Below, one piece after another: positions 34,401 to 46,899 of a stretch of DNA of 64,000 nucleotides. This DNA is from Lumnitzera littorea. Taxonomy: Eukaryota > Streptophyta > Magnoliopsida > Myrtales > Combretaceae. The notes under the pieces were generated by a model. The model did no database searches. It had not been told where the DNA came from and saw nothing but the letters and a program-made list of their open reading frames with translations. Position 1 is the stretch's first letter; every line of letters begins with the position of its first letter. The stretch lies in assembly GCA_024138015.1 (NCBI GenBank), contig JAMXBB010000003.1, forward strand, positions 78,100,777 through 78,164,776. Reading direction: 5' to 3'. A program made the position numbers and the translations under genes.

Positions 34401-35490
34401 GTACTATCTTGCATTCATAAACCTAATTCCTTCTCCATCCACCTCTTTTATCTTACATCTTTACTCTCTTCTCCTTCTTCCTTACATCTCTCTAAAAAAT
34501 GAAACAAAGCTCGCAATCACCATCTACGACTATGTTTGGTATCCTCTCACAATCTCACTCTCTAGGTTTGCTCTTTTTGATATTTGCTTTCTATTTTGAT
34601 CTTATTTATCCTTTACTTTTTTTTTTTTTTAACAAGATTTGATTTTTTAGATTATGGATTGTACCTATTTGATCTTTATCTAAATTATAGTTAGTGTGGT
34701 GGTGTTGGTGAACTATAAATTTCAAATTTGTTTAGATTTACACATGTTTGTACTTTTCATGGGTTTGATTGTAAGAGATCTACATGTCTTACATTTCTAG
34801 TTTGACTTAATCTTTTCTTTTTTTTGCCATTTTTAATTCTTGATCAATTTTGGGTTGTGATTATCTAGAAAGAGAGGAAAAAAGTTACATTGGTTTTTAG
34901 TTTCATAATTTTATTTGAAAGTGTCAAAATTCAATCATAAAGGATTAGTGTGAAGTAATGATTTGTTTTTGGTATGAAATATACTCAATGTAAGTATGGC
35001 ATACAAAAGGTACTAAGTATCTCACTTGAAAATGCCTCTAACAGTACAACTTCAATAAAAATATTGAAGATTATTTCATCTCTAATTTACATGGAGAATT
35101 TCTTTCATGTTTGATGTGTCTTTCGTATCTAAATTTGATGATGCATACTCAGTTAAAATCTTATGAGCTTTTGAATACATTGTCTAAATGTGTTTTTCTA
35201 TTAAATGTCATATGTACTCTAATATATAAGAACACCTAATTAAGCAATGTAATGTAGATTTCAGTTATGGGGGCTTTAAGGGTTCGATATATCTAGTTGT
35301 ATTTCATTATAAAAGTAACATGTCCAAGATGTCCTCATTAAATTGCCCATATTTTATAAATATAAATAATGTAAATCAATTTCCCATATGATGAATAATG
35401 AAGTAAAAAATATTCCTTTGAAAAAAATAAAAAATTAATAAATAAGTTTCACAGGTCGAAAAATAGATATCTTATTAGGTAATGAGATAA
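34401..35490. other. AT-rich sequence without recognised feature
   Basis: Short pyrimidine-rich stretches (34430-34500) and poly-T at 34618-34632; no frame or repeat recognised. Confidence 0.4.
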
Positions 35491-35494
35491 AAGG

Positions 35495-35537
35495 TTTTTT
35501 TTTTTTTTTTGGGGGGGGGGGAGGGGGGGTGGGGTGG
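35495..35537 (+). repeat. Poly-T/poly-G junction
   Basis: Sixteen T followed directly by eleven G and then G-rich sequence to 35537. Could be real slippage or an assembly join. Confidence 0.85.
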
Positions 35538-35984
35538 AATTTGCCAAATGTGTATATAAATATGGCTAAACTTAGGCTATCTTAGGACCTCATGAAGGAT
35601 TGCAAATGTGTAACTCTCAAGTCGTTATGATCTTTATCCGCAATAACTAGGTTGGCCCACTATGGCTTCGATGTGGCTTATGACTCATTTCTCCAAAAAG
35701 TTTGTTATAATTTTGTGCATTGCCTTTGCTTCGTTCAAAATACATATACACTATGTTGATAGGCATAAGAAACCCATATAAGCATAGGTTTATAATTCTA
35801 GGTATTGTTACACTCATTATAAAAAGAAATATTTCATGGCTTGCATATGTAAATGTAAAGCTATAAAGGTTACGAGCAATATAAGTGTATAAGAGATATG
35901 TACGTTTCTATAATGATAGAACCTCTTTAAAGAAATTTACATAAATGGAATTTACTATCATTATTATACATATATTCATAGATG

Positions 35985-36025
<41 letters not shown>

Positions 36026-38312
36026 ATATACACCTCTTTTGTGATTTCTTTCCTTAAAAGCCCTACCTTGGTTGTTGCCGTAACGAACGTCTCCGTTATT
36101 ATTGATAATATATATATATATATGTATATAAGGTAAGTACATCACTTGCCAATATTAGGTACATATATTCATGGATGGTACTTATTACTATTAATATTAT
36201 TACTACTATTACCTTTATAATAATTATTATCGTTATCCTATTAAGACTATTGTTATTACCATATTTATTATTGCCATAAAGGTGTTCCGTTTATTCCCTT
36301 TTCCTTTTTTTCTTAAAAAAGAAAAGTTAAATTAATGAGGCACTAGAATTTAACTTTGTAATTAAATGTCTAAATCTTGCTCTAATTTTCACAGCGTAAG
36401 GTTCCAAAACTTCTCATTCTACTTTTGGTGAAACTTTTATATATATATATATACTAAAACTAAAACAGGAAACTAGAAATGTGAGACTATTCTCAACTGC
36501 AATAAAAAAAAAAAAAAAAGTTGCAGCAATGTGTGTTCTTTGACCATGCGAATTTCTGAATCGATTTCTACCAGTTTGTTCACTCATAATGCGAAACAAA
36601 CATATATATTCGAGACATATATTCAACATAGATCACGAAAAGCATAAAATATATTTCCATAAACATCCTAAACATGACCAAAATGTGAGATCAAAGGGGA
36701 AAAAAAATGTATATATATATATATATGTATATTCTACAATTTCTAAAAAAATTGCAGGAGTAACCACCATATGTTATGTGACTTTCTCATGCCATTTCCT
36801 CTCCTCATACTTGTTTATCTCACCATAAAATCATCATACCACATCGGTATCATAGGATTATGCGCAGCCATCATTCATAACTCCATGAAACCATCAATCC
36901 TCATAACGTTTTTCACTTCTCGTTCCCATCGACAACAACACACAACTAAACCAAAACCAAACATAGCAAAGCATTCAAGAGCTTCTTCCACTCACCTTGG
37001 TCGCTTGGTCATGGTTCGTAATAGTTTGGTTGCAGTTTGTGTTCGTCAACAAGTCCTAAGAAAAGATAAATCAAACTAAAGTCACTATTTAACTCATAAA
37101 CTAACTTATCTTCCTAAAACTAAATTTCTAGGTATTCACCTACTTTTCAACATAAAATCTTTTAGTCAAGAAAATTGGTTAATAAATAGTATAAAGTGTG
37201 TAAACTTTCCTTTTGTTCAATATTTGTTCAAATATTTCTATGTAAAAATCATGAATAATATGTATAAACATATATGTGTAAGCTATTATTTTCTAAAGGA
37301 AGATGGAGAATGGTTTTTCTTAAAGGTAATTTTTGTTACTAAACCGTGGTATTCAAAAGGTGGGGTTAGCACTAAAAGGTCTTGCTCCATGTCCCGAGTC
37401 AAGTGGTGGTGGCTGGAGGAGGAGGTTTCAAAGGTGCAAAGTGTCGGCTCCGAGATAGGTCTATCTGTGCAATTTCACTAAGTGTTGAAGTCAAGTTAAT
37501 GAAGCTAATTTGCTAGTGGTCTGCGGCAAGATGGTATTAGCTTGGCTACCATGGTGATGAGGGATTTGTAGGAGGTATGGAGAGGTTTCAAGTGGTGGTC
37601 TTTGTTCTGCTATGAGGTTATAGAGAGATAAATTGGACGAAAGTTAAGGAGTCGTGTTGTTCTTGTAGAGGAAGGAGATGTTGAATATACAAACTAAGCT
37701 AGTATCACGTGGATAAAGTGAAATTGCTTCCATATAGTAACCAATGTGCAAACATCTTAGTGCAAGAAAGCGACGTGTCAGGTAGTTGTACCATTGAGTG
37801 GACTCTTGAATGATATTTGGGTGACCATAAGTTAGAATATTGTTGATTCGGATTCATGTAGCCACTAGATTATATTTCAATTTTTTTTTTCTTTTCATTT
37901 TTCCCTTTTTTATCCTCCCCGCCTTTTTTTGTGTTACAAAATTTTTCCTGTAAACTTTTTTATTGATTGTAAAACAAGAAGTTATACTAGAAAATCGTAT
38001 TTTAGTTGTGATTCGTTGCACTGGTTGTCAATTATTATCAATATATTATTTAATAGTACAAATTCCACATTTTTCAATTCAAATTTTTATGTCATCTTTT
38101 ATAACTTATTTAAACTTCAAACTATATATTTTGATTTTTTTAATATCAATTTTAATCTTTCGACCATTTAGTGAGTTGACACTATGATTTCTTGTCTGTG
38201 AGGTATATTGTTGGTAGTATTAAAATATGTGATTTATGATTTTCTTTTATTCGTTAATATTGTAACCATCATATGCCTATTGATTTAAGTATCTTAAAAT
38301 TTTGTCTTCACA
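35538..38312 (-). repeat. Probable 3' LTR of the minus-strand Tekay-like element
   Basis: The pol frame ending at 38325 is followed on the minus strand by a purine-rich tract (38313-38329, GAAGGGAAGAAGGA) and TGTGAAGACAAAATTTTAAG, a TG LTR start at 38312. Downstream is non-coding, with microsatellites. The far end is not defined and the lower limit given is only a working limit; long LTRs (3 kb or more) are usual for Tekay-like chromoviruses. Open frames within it look like chance. Confidence 0.45.
35994..36022 (+). repeat. (AT)n microsatellite
   Basis: Uninterrupted AT dinucleotides; shorter AT tracts recur at about 36109-36123, 36438-36453 and 36711-36727. Confidence 0.9.
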
Positions 38313-38324
38313 TCCTTCTTCCCT

Positions 38325-40275
38325 TCAAAAAGTTTTATCCTCAAAACTTTAGAGAATACCTAAGTCTTCGAAAAGGTAGCGATATGTAGTCCTCATCCTT
38401 CTCTCCAATTCCTAAGTAGCCTCCTTGTCTAAGTGCTAACTCCATTTACCTTTCACATGCTTGACACTTTTACCTCTTAGCTCTTCAGTTTTCGTATCCA
38501 GTATTTTGACTAGGTGCTTCTCATATGTCAAATCTCCCAAAAACACAATCGATTTGATTTATACTATACACCTTAGGTCAAGAATATATTTCCTCGACAA
38601 GGACATATGAAAAACATTACGAACTCCTAACATCTATGGAAAAGCGAACCTATAGGCTACTTCTTTAATTTTTTTCAAAATTTCCAATGGCCCAACACCT
38701 CTTTACTCCTTTAAGGGGTGTTATCTTAAGGTATATACAATCACTAAGTTGAAACTTAACCTCCCTTCATTTTAGATTAGCCTACCTTTTCTAGCTGTCT
38801 TGCAACATTTTAATTTTTTCTGACAAATTACCTTTACTTTTTCCTTTACCTCTTGAACCAAATCTAAGACAATAGTTAGCCCTTCTATACCATCCTAATA
38901 TAAAGGTGATATGCACTTTCATCCGTAAAGGGCTTCATAAGGTAGCATCAATGAATGATAACTATTTTTGTAGGAAAACTCAATCAATGGCAAGTGTATA
39001 TCCCAACTCCCTTTGAGCTCTAGTGTACATGATCTCAACATATCTTCGAAAGTCTATATTGTATGATCCAACTACTTATCAATTTGTGGATGATAAGCAA
39101 TACTGAAATGCAATTTAGTTCCTATGACTTGATGTAAACTCCTCCAAAACTTTAACACTAATCTAAGATCTCAATTAGATACTATGCTAATCTAACTATC
39201 GCTTTGATGTATACCTTACAAGTTTGTCTAGTAAACAAGCAATGTTGATGGGTAAGAAATGTGCACTTTTCATTAATTTATCTACCATCACCCAAATTGC
39301 ATCATATCCACTCTTGTTCTTGGGTATGTCTATTACAAAACCCATTAAGATCCGTTCCCATTTCCATTCTATGATGGGTAAAGGCTATGATAATTCACCT
39401 AGTCTTTAATGCTTGACTTTAACATGTTGATAAACTAAACATTCTAACACAAACCAAGTGATGTCTCCCTTGTACCACTAGGATGAATTGTATAGCCCGA
39501 GTTGTGTCACATCCATTATTTCCTCTTTAAGTTTCTTATCATTAATAACACACTACTGTCCCTTCATTATAAGTGACCCATCTAAGTGTAGCTTGAAATC
39601 CATCTAGGTCCCTTCTTTTACCTTCTCCTTGATTTCATTCATGCAAGCATTCCTTTCTTGGGCTTTCTTAATTTTCTCAAGTATGTTCGGTTCCATGATA
39701 AGATTCTCGAAATTTACACCCTCTTCATGCTAAGCAAACCCAATTTTTAATCTCTCAAATTCCTTGAACAATTCTTGTTCTTATATAAGAATTCTTGTTC
39801 CTATATAAGAATTTAGGACACTTAGCTATAACCTTTTCTATTTAAGGCATCAACAACCGCGTTTGCCTTCCTAGGATGGAAGTTTATGTTCAAATCATAA
39901 TCCTTAATCAGTTTTAGCTATCTCATTTGCCTTAGATTTAGTTCTTTCTAAGTGAATATGTACTTTAAACTCTTGTGATATGTACGTAGTTCACACTTTT
40001 GTCCATAAAGATAATATCGCCAAATTTTAAGCGTAAACACCACCACCGCCAATTCTAAGTCATGGGCTAGATAGTTTCTTTCGTATGGCTTCAACTGTCT
40101 TGAAGCATTCACCACAACTTTGCCTCCTTACATAAGCATGCATCTAAATCCATTTTTGAGGCATCATTATAAATGCTAAATGGCTTATGACCATTAGGTA
40201 GAGTGGATATTGGTGTTGTGACTTTCCACACTAAGGAAGCATCCTAAAAGCTTAATTACTTGAGTCAACGAGGCC
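38325..40275 (-). pseudogene. pol: Tekay/Del-like chromovirus pol: RNase H and integrase remnant
   Basis: Minus strand, reading from 40275 down. RNase H: ISTLPNGHKPFSIYNDASKM (about 40170), later connector pieces to 39850. Integrase: zinc-finger region reading NSGYTIHPSGT but with its middle deleted; then a core with HVKVKHQ-like and MMQFG segments, VSN.DLRLVLKFWRSL (about 39130-39180), and GSWDIHLPLIEFSYKNSYHS. The C-terminal region includes HVSLSRKYILDL and the terminal EDKTF, typical of the Tekay/Del group. RT is absent beyond 40275. The second catalytic Asp is Asn (39174-39176) and the catalytic Glu reads as Asp. A chromodomain is not clearly visible. Confidence 0.75.
39771..39810 (+). 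repeat. 20-bp tandem duplication inside pol remnant
   Basis: Two adjacent copies of ATTCTTGTTCYTATATAAGA, differing at one base. Because 20 is not a multiple of three it also shifts the reading frame. Confidence 0.9.
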
Positions 40276-42100
40276 TATAACTAAACTCTTATTTTACTTA
40301 AGGTCTAATTATTTAATTAATTTTTCCTCCAACTACTTTAAATTTTCAGGATATTCTAAAATAAAAAAGTCTCATTTGTTTATTCACTCCCAATAAAATA
40401 CTCTAAAAGATATCAAAGGGGGACATATAACTTTACAAGTCTCAATCTAACCCTTATCAATTGATATCTAGACTAATCTCAAATCTCAATCTAAGCTTAT
40501 ATAACAGATAAATTTACTTCATATAGATTTCATTATGCAACTCCAATAAAGTGTAAAAAGGGCATAATGATTAAGTAAAATTCATACAAAAATTGAAAAA
40601 ATTGTCCTAAAAAGTTGCTCCTTCTAATTGGATGAAAAATTATGGCAAATAGATGTGCAATATCAAACAAATTGATTCTATATTTCTAAAAAATTATTTG
40701 TAAAAATCCAAAGTATGAGATTAAATCAATTCAACTCAAATTCAAATCTTTTATAAAAATTTCATTTAGTGTCATATCACTTTATTTCTCGCCTATGCAC
40801 ATAATGTACATTGTCCTCAATGTGCAAATAATCAATAAAAGTACTAAAATCAAGAGGAAAAAATAAGAGAAGGAAACTAAAACTTCCATAATTTAACTTT
40901 GAATCTAAATTCTAAAGTTCCCATTAAAGCTGCTAGATTCTATATATACCATCTAAAGTCATTACAAAACAAAAACATAAAAGAAGAAAACAAAAACAAA
41001 GAAAAAAAAATTAAAAAAATCTAAGGAAATGAAAATAAAAACCAAAACTAAGATTAAAACTACTTATACTATTATTCCACCTATAAATATTAAGGTCCAA
41101 CAAAATGTAACATTAAAGCTAGTAAGAATAATAGTTTACTAACTACAAAATATATCAATAAAAAAAATCAAGTTAGCAAATCAAATCATGAAAGTATATC
41201 CTATTAATCTTCTCTCTATCTCTTGATCTCTTCCTCTCTTGATGACTTCCCAATCAAACCTCTTCTCTTTATCTCTTATATCTTGGTAATTTTTCTTGAA
41301 AAACAAGAAAAACATAGGTTTATGTCATAGATATCTTCTTCACACTTAATACATACATTCATACATACGTATAGCAATATGCAATAAGCTCTCTAAGTGT
41401 GAAGAATTAAAATCTCTTAAAGCACAAATAGAGACTAATCAAATTGAGCACAAAAATCAAAATAGATATTATTAGTTTCTTTTTTCACAACCTAATTATC
41501 AAAATAATATGAGTGAAGTTGAGTTCAATTACTAAATAGCAAGTTGCATCAACTTAACAAATCTAGCGAATCGATACTCTAGCTAACCTTATATTGCAAA
41601 AAGCATAATTCTTATGTAAAGGAATACTAAAAAATAAAAATAAAAAAATTCATTTAAAAAAAAAAAGAAATCAAGATTATGAAAAACCCCTAATGTATGT
41701 CATACCAATTTCATGTATCAATTAATAATAACTCACAACTTGTGTTAATGATAAAAATAACAGAGAAAAACAAAAATCACACATCCATGAAAACCTTAGA
41801 TTAAATCTATAATTCAAATACAAACCTTAACTCTAGAAGAAACATGGACAAATAAAGCATGAAGTCACAATTGCTACAATAGTATAAGTAAGGACAAGAG
41901 ATGAAAGGAACAAAGAAGAAAAATATGTACTTGATTTTGACATTGCAAACACAAAAATTAAATGGAGAAGAAGATTAGATAATATATTGTAATTGCTAAT
42001 TCTATAAACTAATACAGGTAAAGTAAAATTTTCTTTAAAGAAATCCAATAAAATGGAAATAAAAAATAAATAACTAAGAAGAACGTATGGATAAACTAAA
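40276..42100 (-). other. Non-coding Athila/Tat-like 3' region (minus)
   Basis: No coding frame supported. The minus-strand motif ACATTGAGGACAATGTACA at 40805-40823 is the same as the one at 529-547 (18 of 19 bases), supporting an Athila/Tat-like 3' untranslated region in minus orientation. Otherwise AT-rich. Confidence 0.35.
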
Positions 42101-42109
42101 AAAAAAAAA

Positions 42110-42600
42110 ATAGCTTGAACTATCTCTAATAAGGTCCTATGAGAAGGTTTCCCATTCCCATATTGCTAAAGAAGATGGAGGGAAAATAATTCTCATTAAC
42201 AAATCACTCCTTTTCAACTCAATTCTCTTTAAAGCTCGCATAATGGGTTTAATAATAGGAGAATATTCAAGAATAATTACCTACTCAAACAACAACATAT
42301 CCTAGAAGATCTAAGTAGTTCATATCAAGCTCTACTTCTCCTAGAAAAGATTCATAATTAGAAAATGGAGAGAGCTCAAAAACATTTAATTTAAATTGTG
42401 GCTCAGCCTCTCTAAATTTTTTCTATGGAGTTAAGAAATCTACACTTCCATCAATTTTTACAAGAACCCCTTTTGACTCTAAGGGGCTAACAATAATATC
42501 AACATTCTCCTCTAACTGCTCTCTTCCCTTGCTCAATTTTGCTTCCATGTTTTAGCTATCAAGATCCTCTCCAATTCCCAGGTCTCTTTTTAAGTTCAAC
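42110..42600 (-). pseudogene. Unidentified retroelement ORF fragment
   Basis: A minus-strand frame reads GSVDFLTP, then FKLNVFELSPFSNYESFLGE and VELDMNYLDLLGY before stops set in near 42290. It lies upstream of the 40805 motif in the same orientation, so it may be the end of that element's ORF. I do not recognise the domain. Confidence 0.3.
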
Positions 42601-42689
42601 CATTAACTTACCCTCTTTATTGCCTAAAAACCCTTCCATGTATCCTGAATGGCCATTCTATGAAAGGTAATTGGAAGATTTATCATTTA

Positions 42690-43033
42690 AAAGCTTAAAG
42701 TGATATAAAGAAGTTGAGGGTGGTAAAAAGGGGAAAGTATTAATGTGAAAGAAGACCAAGGGTAGGATGGCCAAACATTTTTAGCCAAGAGACTTGGTAT
42801 GGCTATACCTAAGCAAAGAGAGGTTTTCGAGCAAGAGAAGGAACAAACTATCCCTAAAGGCAGAAGGACCTTTCAGAATCTTCTAGAAGATTAATGATAA
42901 CACCTATAAATTAGAGCTGCCTAAAGAGAATTGGGTTTCTAGCACCTTTAACATTGTCGACCTTAGTTCATATCACCCCGACGAAGAGCTAACCAAAGAC
43001 CATTTAGATTTGATCCTAAATCCAAACTAACTT
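42690..43033 (+). pseudogene. Ty3 integrase C-terminus (3' end of a third element)
   Basis: Plus-strand pieces read DLVWLYLSKERF-like, then KLELPKENWVSSTFNIVDLSSYHPDEEL, ending before a purine-rich tract. They parallel 58990-59210 of element 4 residue by residue. The integrase core, RT and gag are absent upstream, so only the 3' end with its LTR survives. Confidence 0.75.
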
Positions 43034-43041
43034 AGAGGGAA

Positions 43042-43922
43042 TGACAGGAATCAGGCTACTAAGCCTTTAACCCACAACCAAGCTTAAGGATTGGAAGGGC
43101 TAGCAAAGTAGATCCTCTTGCTCTAGCCAACTTCTGCCCAAGCTGAGTATCTCTTTGCTGAGTCACTTTATATGTCAAGTTAAATGACTACCCATCTATC
43201 TAAAGTATGCTGGATTGTAGATTAGTGAGATAACAGCCAGGCCATTCTCAAGTGCATACTCACATTTAAGCCGACCAGCTACTTAGTTTCACTGTTGCCA
43301 AGGTGTCGAGAGAGAGACTCCAGACTGATCCTTGGTGACCCTTGCTCAAATCAACAATCTGATCATACTCTTTTACCTACATTCTTTATTGGCCTCGCCA
43401 ATGTATCGCCGCCACGTGTACAGGACCAAGTGTAGAATCTACCATACTAATCATTATTTTTCTTGAATATTCATTTTTACCCTTTTGTATTTTTGTATAT
43501 TACTTCTTTAGGATAATACCCTTTTTGTTTTTTTCCTTTTTAGGCATGTTGCCTTAAATTCTTAGGTATAAATATTCATTGTACTTGTAGTTGAAAATGG
43601 CAAATTGAACATTAATACACTTAACTTTTTTCTTTCGTAAACACTACTTAGTTTACATCCATCTCACTCTTATCCTAATCCTTAAGTAAGGCTAGATAGC
43701 AAGTAACCTCACTAGACCAATTCGTACTTTATATCGAGTTATATCGTGAGTCCTCAAAAGTTCCATTGGTGTATCATATCCATCTGAACTGTTCGAGAGT
43801 TTTGCTTACTTTCAATCGCTTTTGTTCTTTCATACATTTTCCCCATCACCTTTTCAGGCTTTCGGTAAGCTTGGACCCATTTAATGATTAGCCTTATTTG
43901 TTCTTAGTCACGATTTGTATCA
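43042..43922 (+). repeat. LTR downstream of the integrase fragment (same family as element 4)
   Basis: Follows the tract AGAGGGAA; starts TGACAGGAATC and ends TTTGTATCA. Same start and end as the element 4 LTRs (TGATAGGAATC ... ATATCA) and similar length (881 bp against 901). 'taccctttttg ... gtataaatattc' near 43510-43580 is the likely promoter region. Confidence 0.75.
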
Positions 43923-43952
43923 TTCAAGTTGTCCTTAATATCGTAGCCATAG

Positions 43953-43970
43953 TCCCTTACAATTGTACCA
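43953..43970 (-). other. Degraded tRNA-Asp-type primer-binding site (minus)
   Basis: Minus strand TGGTACAATTGTAAGGGA against the Athila-type TGGCGCCGTTGCCGGGGA: 11 of 18 match, and five of the seven differences are C-to-T or G-to-A. Preceded on the minus strand by an LTR-type end CCAATCA six bases upstream. Confidence 0.5.
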
Positions 43971-43976
43971 AAAACT

Positions 43977-45514
43977 TGATTGGTGAGCAAGTGTACTTAT
44001 TAATTTTATAAGATAGTGGATTTGAGTCCAAATAATAATCCCTTAGGGACTACATTAAGTGCAAGTACTAGTACTTACCCATTTCCTAATGTATAACCTA
44101 AAAAAAAAATTCGATTAATTAAAGACAACTAATCTAAACTATTCTAATTGAAGTAAAACAAAGGACAGATAACAAATTAAAAGATAATTAAAATTAACTA
44201 TAAATGCATTAACTCAGTATTCAATTAATGATCCCTCTAGAATAGTTATGCAATCTATCAATATCATTCTTGTTTATTGGCCTGTAGGAATTGCTGCTAA
44301 TTTTAGTTAACCATAATCACTATTTAAATTAACTTCCAACCTTAACTATACTATCCTCAAATCGCTTCTACAATAGAATAAATCAATATTACATTAAGGC
44401 CTTGAATTCCACTATTTGGTTACCCTAATCCGGAGAAACCATGTAGTGATTGCTTAGTCTACTTCAATTCCTTCTAATTACACTAGTCCATTCATAATAG
44501 GATCTCATAATCTCTAAAGAAAACTTTAACATTGAAATAATAACACTAGTAAATATTAATTCAACATAATAAAGCATAGTGTAATTAGATCTCAATAACA
44601 AGAAATCATATATTAATAATAAGAAGGAACACTAATTACAAGGAATCTAAGGTTCACAATAATTGAATATCAAAACTAAATTGAAACATCAAAAAAACAA
44701 AGAAAGAAGAAGAAGAAGAAGAAAAAGTCTAAAACTTAGCCTAATAACGACAAGAAGTACAAGTGATTATGCCGAAGTATGTTTATAAGGCCTTTATATA
44801 GCTACATGTATAGGGCAATTTCTAAGGGTACCAATATCCTCAAAAATAAGGAAATTCGCAAGGGATGACAACTAGGTTCATAGCCGTAATTCCTAGGTGT
44901 TGTCACTTTAATTTTGTTGATATAGATTTCGCCTTGGGCTTGAGAGATGAGCCTAAATTTGCAGTAGAGAACACAATTAGTGGGCACTGAAGGGTTTTTT
45001 AATGTGACCACTTCGATACTTAAGTAAATAAATTTATAGGATTAAGGAGAAAACAAGAGAATAAGATAGCTCATGCATGTATGCATAAAGTGTTTTACCT
45101 TGAGGGTTTGACTCCTATTTATAGGCTTCATGGAAGGAAACTTGGATAGATATATATATTCACCTAAATAGGTAAGTGTATCTTCCAAATTGATATGTTC
45201 CAAGATTCTTGAAGGTGATGTAGCTCCTTCATTAAATAGAGTGATGAGGCTATGTTGTTCCTTGGTACCTAAGGTCCAAGCCTTCTAAACGGACTAATGA
45301 GGTCTAAGGTCCCCATATCATATATGCCATGAGTCTAAGTATGGTACGAGAACCAAAATCTCAACTTGATTGAGCTAAGGTCCTAGGTTAGCCAAGGTTC
45401 GCCTAACTATGACCAGTCTTTAAAGTTAAGATTTGGGTTACCTTAGACTAGTGGTGGGCCGAGGTTAGTCATCCAATGGTCCGTAGAGGTTAGAATGGGC
45501 CTTAGGAGTCTACA
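43977..45514 (-). repeat. Candidate Athila-like 5' LTR (minus orientation)
   Basis: On the minus strand it would start TGTAGACTCCTAAGG (45514) and end TTGCTCACCAATCA (43977), next to the primer site. Two TATA-like boxes are present (minus: CCTATAAATAGG near 45118; GCTATATAAAGG near 44800), so two nested LTRs are possible. A (GAA)n tract is at 44705-44723. The outer boundary rests only on a TGTAGAC match. Confidence 0.4.
44705..44723 (+). repeat. (GAA)n microsatellite
   Basis: Six GAA units in the leader region downstream of the minus-strand TATA box. Confidence 0.9.
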
Positions 45515-45916
45515 GTCCAAAATGGCCCATCAACACTGAGTATGAACTTTCTCTACTAAAAAATTGCAAATAAGTGATATAAAAAGTTCGTAGGTAAGGT
45601 TCATGGTTGTGATCCTACTAATGATTCTCTCAACAAACCAATTTTTCCTTATTTTCTTTTTCTTTTGGGCACTATGTTAGTTCATGGTTCTTATTCTTAG
45701 GTAGAGCCCTTTCTTAGGCTTGAAAACTCATAAAAACATTTTCAAATCATCCAAAACTTAATCAAATTCTTCAAACAAATCATGAAATCAAAATAAAACT
45801 CAATTAGGTATCAAAGTCACTAAAAATACCTAAGAAACACATAAAAACACTATCAAAATGACCCATAAAAATATGTATATCCATAAACTAGCCCCTGATT
45901 AAAGATCTATGGCATG
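45515..45916. other. AT-rich spacer, nothing recognised
   Basis: No coding frame, repeat boundary or regulatory site could be supported. Confidence 0.4.
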
Positions 45917-46899
45917 CTTAATGCCACACAAGGGCATAATCCCTTAGGCAAATCTTTAGGAAATATGTTAACATATTCATCCAACAACTCTCTTATCTCA
46001 ATTGAGATTGATTCCAAGTTGGTGACCTTCATCAATTACTTGATAACCAATAGGTATATTGGGTTAGCATCTTTGAGAGCTTACTTGAAGTATCTTCTAT
46101 TCATATATAGGGTCTTCTTCTATGCCTGAATGAGGTCAACCTATGTTTTGTGTACTTCATGGGGTATTATAGGGTATAAGATAACCCTTTGTCCATCCTT
46201 TTAGAACAAATAAGTGTTTCTATACCCATCATGTAATACTTGTCAATCAAACATCTAAGGTTGGCCAAGTAATATATTAGATGTACACATACATAGCACA
46301 TTACACAAAATCTCATTGAACATTAGCACTAGAGGCTGCTGTATAACATGCAAGCTCCCTTCTTGTTCAACTTGTGAAGTTTTTAAGGTCGAGGATAGGA
46401 GATGGTTAGTAACTAGGCCAAATGCAACCATGATGGTACAACTTCCCTTATCTTTGACCAATTTGGACAAGTTTCCCCTCACTCAACACCTTGTGTGAAA
46501 GATGTTCTCTATCTACACCTCTTCCTTAAATGGAGCCACACTAAGTGCTAGGTGCACCACCATATTCACGAACTAACCCTTCTTTATAAGCATAGAGACC
46601 TCCTCATCTTCATAAAATTCCTCAAGGAATTCTCTAATCTCTCCTTCCTTTTCTTCAACCTTCTCATCCAACTCTTCCTTATTATCCAATTCATCACCTC
46701 TCATTACCATCACTTCCCTGTTTAAACATTGAGATGTAATGTAGCTAAAGCCAAGGCACTTAAAACATTTTACCTCTCATGTCTTCCATCCTAAGTTGTC
46801 TAGTCTACTTCCAAGTTTAGACTAAATAGTATTAACCTTCCCTCTTAGATTAGCTCCAGGCTCATCCCTTATAGCTCGGAGTTAGGGAACCATCTTAGC
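45917..46899 (-). pseudogene. Element 3 gag C-terminus, zinc knuckle and protease (minus)
   Basis: Minus strand. A zinc-knuckle-like CFKCLGFSYITSQC (near 46770), an acidic linker (EELDEKVEEKEGEIREFLEEFYEDEE), then the protease region with SCTIMVAFGLV where the family has DGGSCTN, NEILCNVLCMCTSNILLGQP, and finally ELLDEYVNIFPKDLPKGL, the segment leading into RT. An open 75-codon stretch lies at 46255-46482. The order is that of element 4 (55850-56690). RT onward is missing. The solo LTR at 46905-50072 separates this from the gag N-terminal half. Confidence 0.75.

Noticed and set aside
35945..37481. Several 60-100-codon frames
   Set aside because: They overlap (AT)n tracts and a probable LTR, with no recognisable motif and no conserved neighbour.
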